Shown here piece after piece: positions 5,156-5,601 of a DNA stretch of 5,601 nt. The notes beneath the pieces were generated by a model. That model saw nothing but the letters and a program-made list of their open reading frames with translations, was not told the origin of the DNA and did not search any database. Numbering within the stretch: the first letter of the stretch is position 1; each line of letters opens with the position of its first letter. The position numbers were made by a program, and so were the translations under genes. Origin of the DNA: Acidobacteriota bacterium (GTDB taxonomy: Bacteria; Acidobacteriota; Terriglobia; UBA7540); contig JAKAWO010000211.1 of assembly GCA_021827255.1 (NCBI GenBank), positions 1-5,601 of the forward strand. Direction: 5' to 3'.

Positions 5156-5536
5156 ATGATACAAGCCATCCGGTTGCTTTTTCTCTGCGCGCTGGCCGGG
5201 TCCCTGCCACTGTCGGGAACTGCCGCTGAAGCCGCGGCCGGCAGCCCGGTGCATGAAATTCGTGGCACTGCGGAGCGGGATAAATTCACTCCGAACGTCA
5301 TCACCGTCCACCAGGGTGAGCGGGTGCGGCTGATCATCACCGCGCTCGACCGCGAGCACGGGTTCAAGCTTTCGGCGTATCACATCAATAAGACGCTGAA
5401 AAAGGGCGATCCGGTGGCCATCGAGTTCACCGCCAGCAAGGCCGGAACGTTTCCGTTCCATTGCTCGCATTTTTGCGGCTTGGGTCACTTCAAAATGAGA
5501 GGCAAGCTGATCGTCGAACCCAAAATCCGCCATTGA
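5156..5536 (+). CDS. Secreted small cupredoxin with a CuA-type copper motif
   Basis: The 126-residue protein begins with a Sec signal peptide (hydrophobic about 5-20, likely cleavage near GTAAEAA, 21-27; no lipobox), giving a mature periplasmic protein of about 100 residues. The body is a single cupredoxin domain: FTPNVITVHQGERVRLIITALDREHGF (44-70), then FHCSHFCGLGHFKM (101-114). The ligand set His68, Cys103, Cys107, His111 and Met114 (C-x3-C-x3-H-x2-M, bases 5462-5497) is that of the binuclear CuA site of cytochrome oxidase subunit II and N2O reductase. It lacks the two subunit II transmembrane helices, so it may be a free electron carrier or part of an unusual oxidase. The residue between the cysteines is His105 where subunit II has Glu. 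GGAGG ends only one base before the ATG, unusually close; no better start keeps the signal peptide. It follows a terminator and probably has its own promoter. Confidence 0.9.
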   Translation: MIQAIRLLFLCALAGSLPLSGTAAEAAAGSPVHEIRGTAERDKFTPNVITVHQGERVRLIITALDREHGFKLSAYHINKTLKKGDPVAIEFTASKAGTFPFHCSHFCGLGHFKMRGKLIVEPKIRH

Positions 5537-5571
5537 AGGGTTCAGGGGGTTGTCGCGTCCACGCTGTGACC

Positions 5572-5578
5572 GGGAGGT
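5572..5578 (+). promoter_or_regulatory. Shine-Dalgarno GGGAGGT for the next gene
   Basis: GGGAGGT ends seven bases before the ATG at 5586, the usual spacing, and is the main support for a gene starting at the window edge. Confidence 0.6.
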
Positions 5579-5585
5579 GGTGTTA

Positions 5586-5601
5586 ATGTCGGCGGCCAAG
5601 C
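5586..5601 (+). CDS. Start of a downstream gene, product unknown (cut by window end)
   Basis: Only ATG and four more codons are visible (MSAAK). The start lies 49 bases after the cupredoxin stop, same strand, with a well-placed GGGAGGT and no terminator between, so it is probably co-transcribed with the cupredoxin. Nothing can be said about its function from five residues; a respiratory or copper-related partner would fit the context. Confidence 0.45.

Noticed and set aside
4652..5599. 315-codon open frame on the minus strand across the TlpA-like and cupredoxin genes
   Set aside because: It crosses two well-supported plus-strand genes, a terminator and a second gene start, and shows no domain.

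Overview
The window is GC-rich, densely coded bacterial chromosome. The make-up suggests a soil-type Gram-negative such as an acidobacterium: a GlnA of the adenylylated GSI-beta type, a tandem pair of mammalian-like 6-pyruvoyltetrahydropterin synthases beside folE, and periplasmic TlpA-like and CuA proteins. That taxonomic guess is inference only. I see no mobile element, CRISPR array, tRNA or rRNA.

Layout. (1) 1-959, plus strand: the last 318 residues of glutamine synthetase GlnA. (2) 960-1199: a non-coding gap between convergent genes, holding two long GC-rich hairpins whose G-U wobbles fit the glnA transcript. (3) 1200-4348, minus strand: a compact five-gene operon read in the order membrane glycosyltransferase (4348-3278), PTPS homologue A (3281-2874), PTPS homologue B (2874-2392), folE (2410-1811) and a short-chain dehydrogenase/reductase (SDR, 1760-1200). 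The first three junctions overlap by 4, 1 and 19 bases; the last gap is 50 bases. (4) 4349-4498: a divergent intergenic region with a palindromic -10-like box (ATTATAAT) that could serve both directions. (5) 4499-5038, plus strand: a membrane-anchored TlpA/ResA-like thioredoxin, followed by a good intrinsic terminator. (6) 5156-5536, plus strand: a small secreted cupredoxin with a CuA-type copper motif. (7) 5586 onward: the likely first codons of one more gene.

How the genes fit together. FolE makes dihydroneopterin triphosphate from GTP, a PTPS turns that into 6-pyruvoyltetrahydropterin, and an SDR (the sepiapterin reductase fold) could reduce the side chain. Both PTPS copies carry the C-x5-HGH signature of tetrahydrobiopterin-type PTPS rather than the C-x3-HGH of QueD, so the operon looks like a biopterin-type pathway. 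Two oddities stand out. PTPS B has Gln in place of the catalytic His, in an enzyme whose triad is built across subunits. The SDR lacks roughly 45-50 residues between its NNAG and YxxxK motifs, including the expected catalytic Ser. On the other side of the divergent promoter, the TlpA-like protein and the CuA cupredoxin make biochemical sense as neighbours, because TlpA-type thioredoxins are known to reduce the cysteine pair of CuA sites before copper loading.
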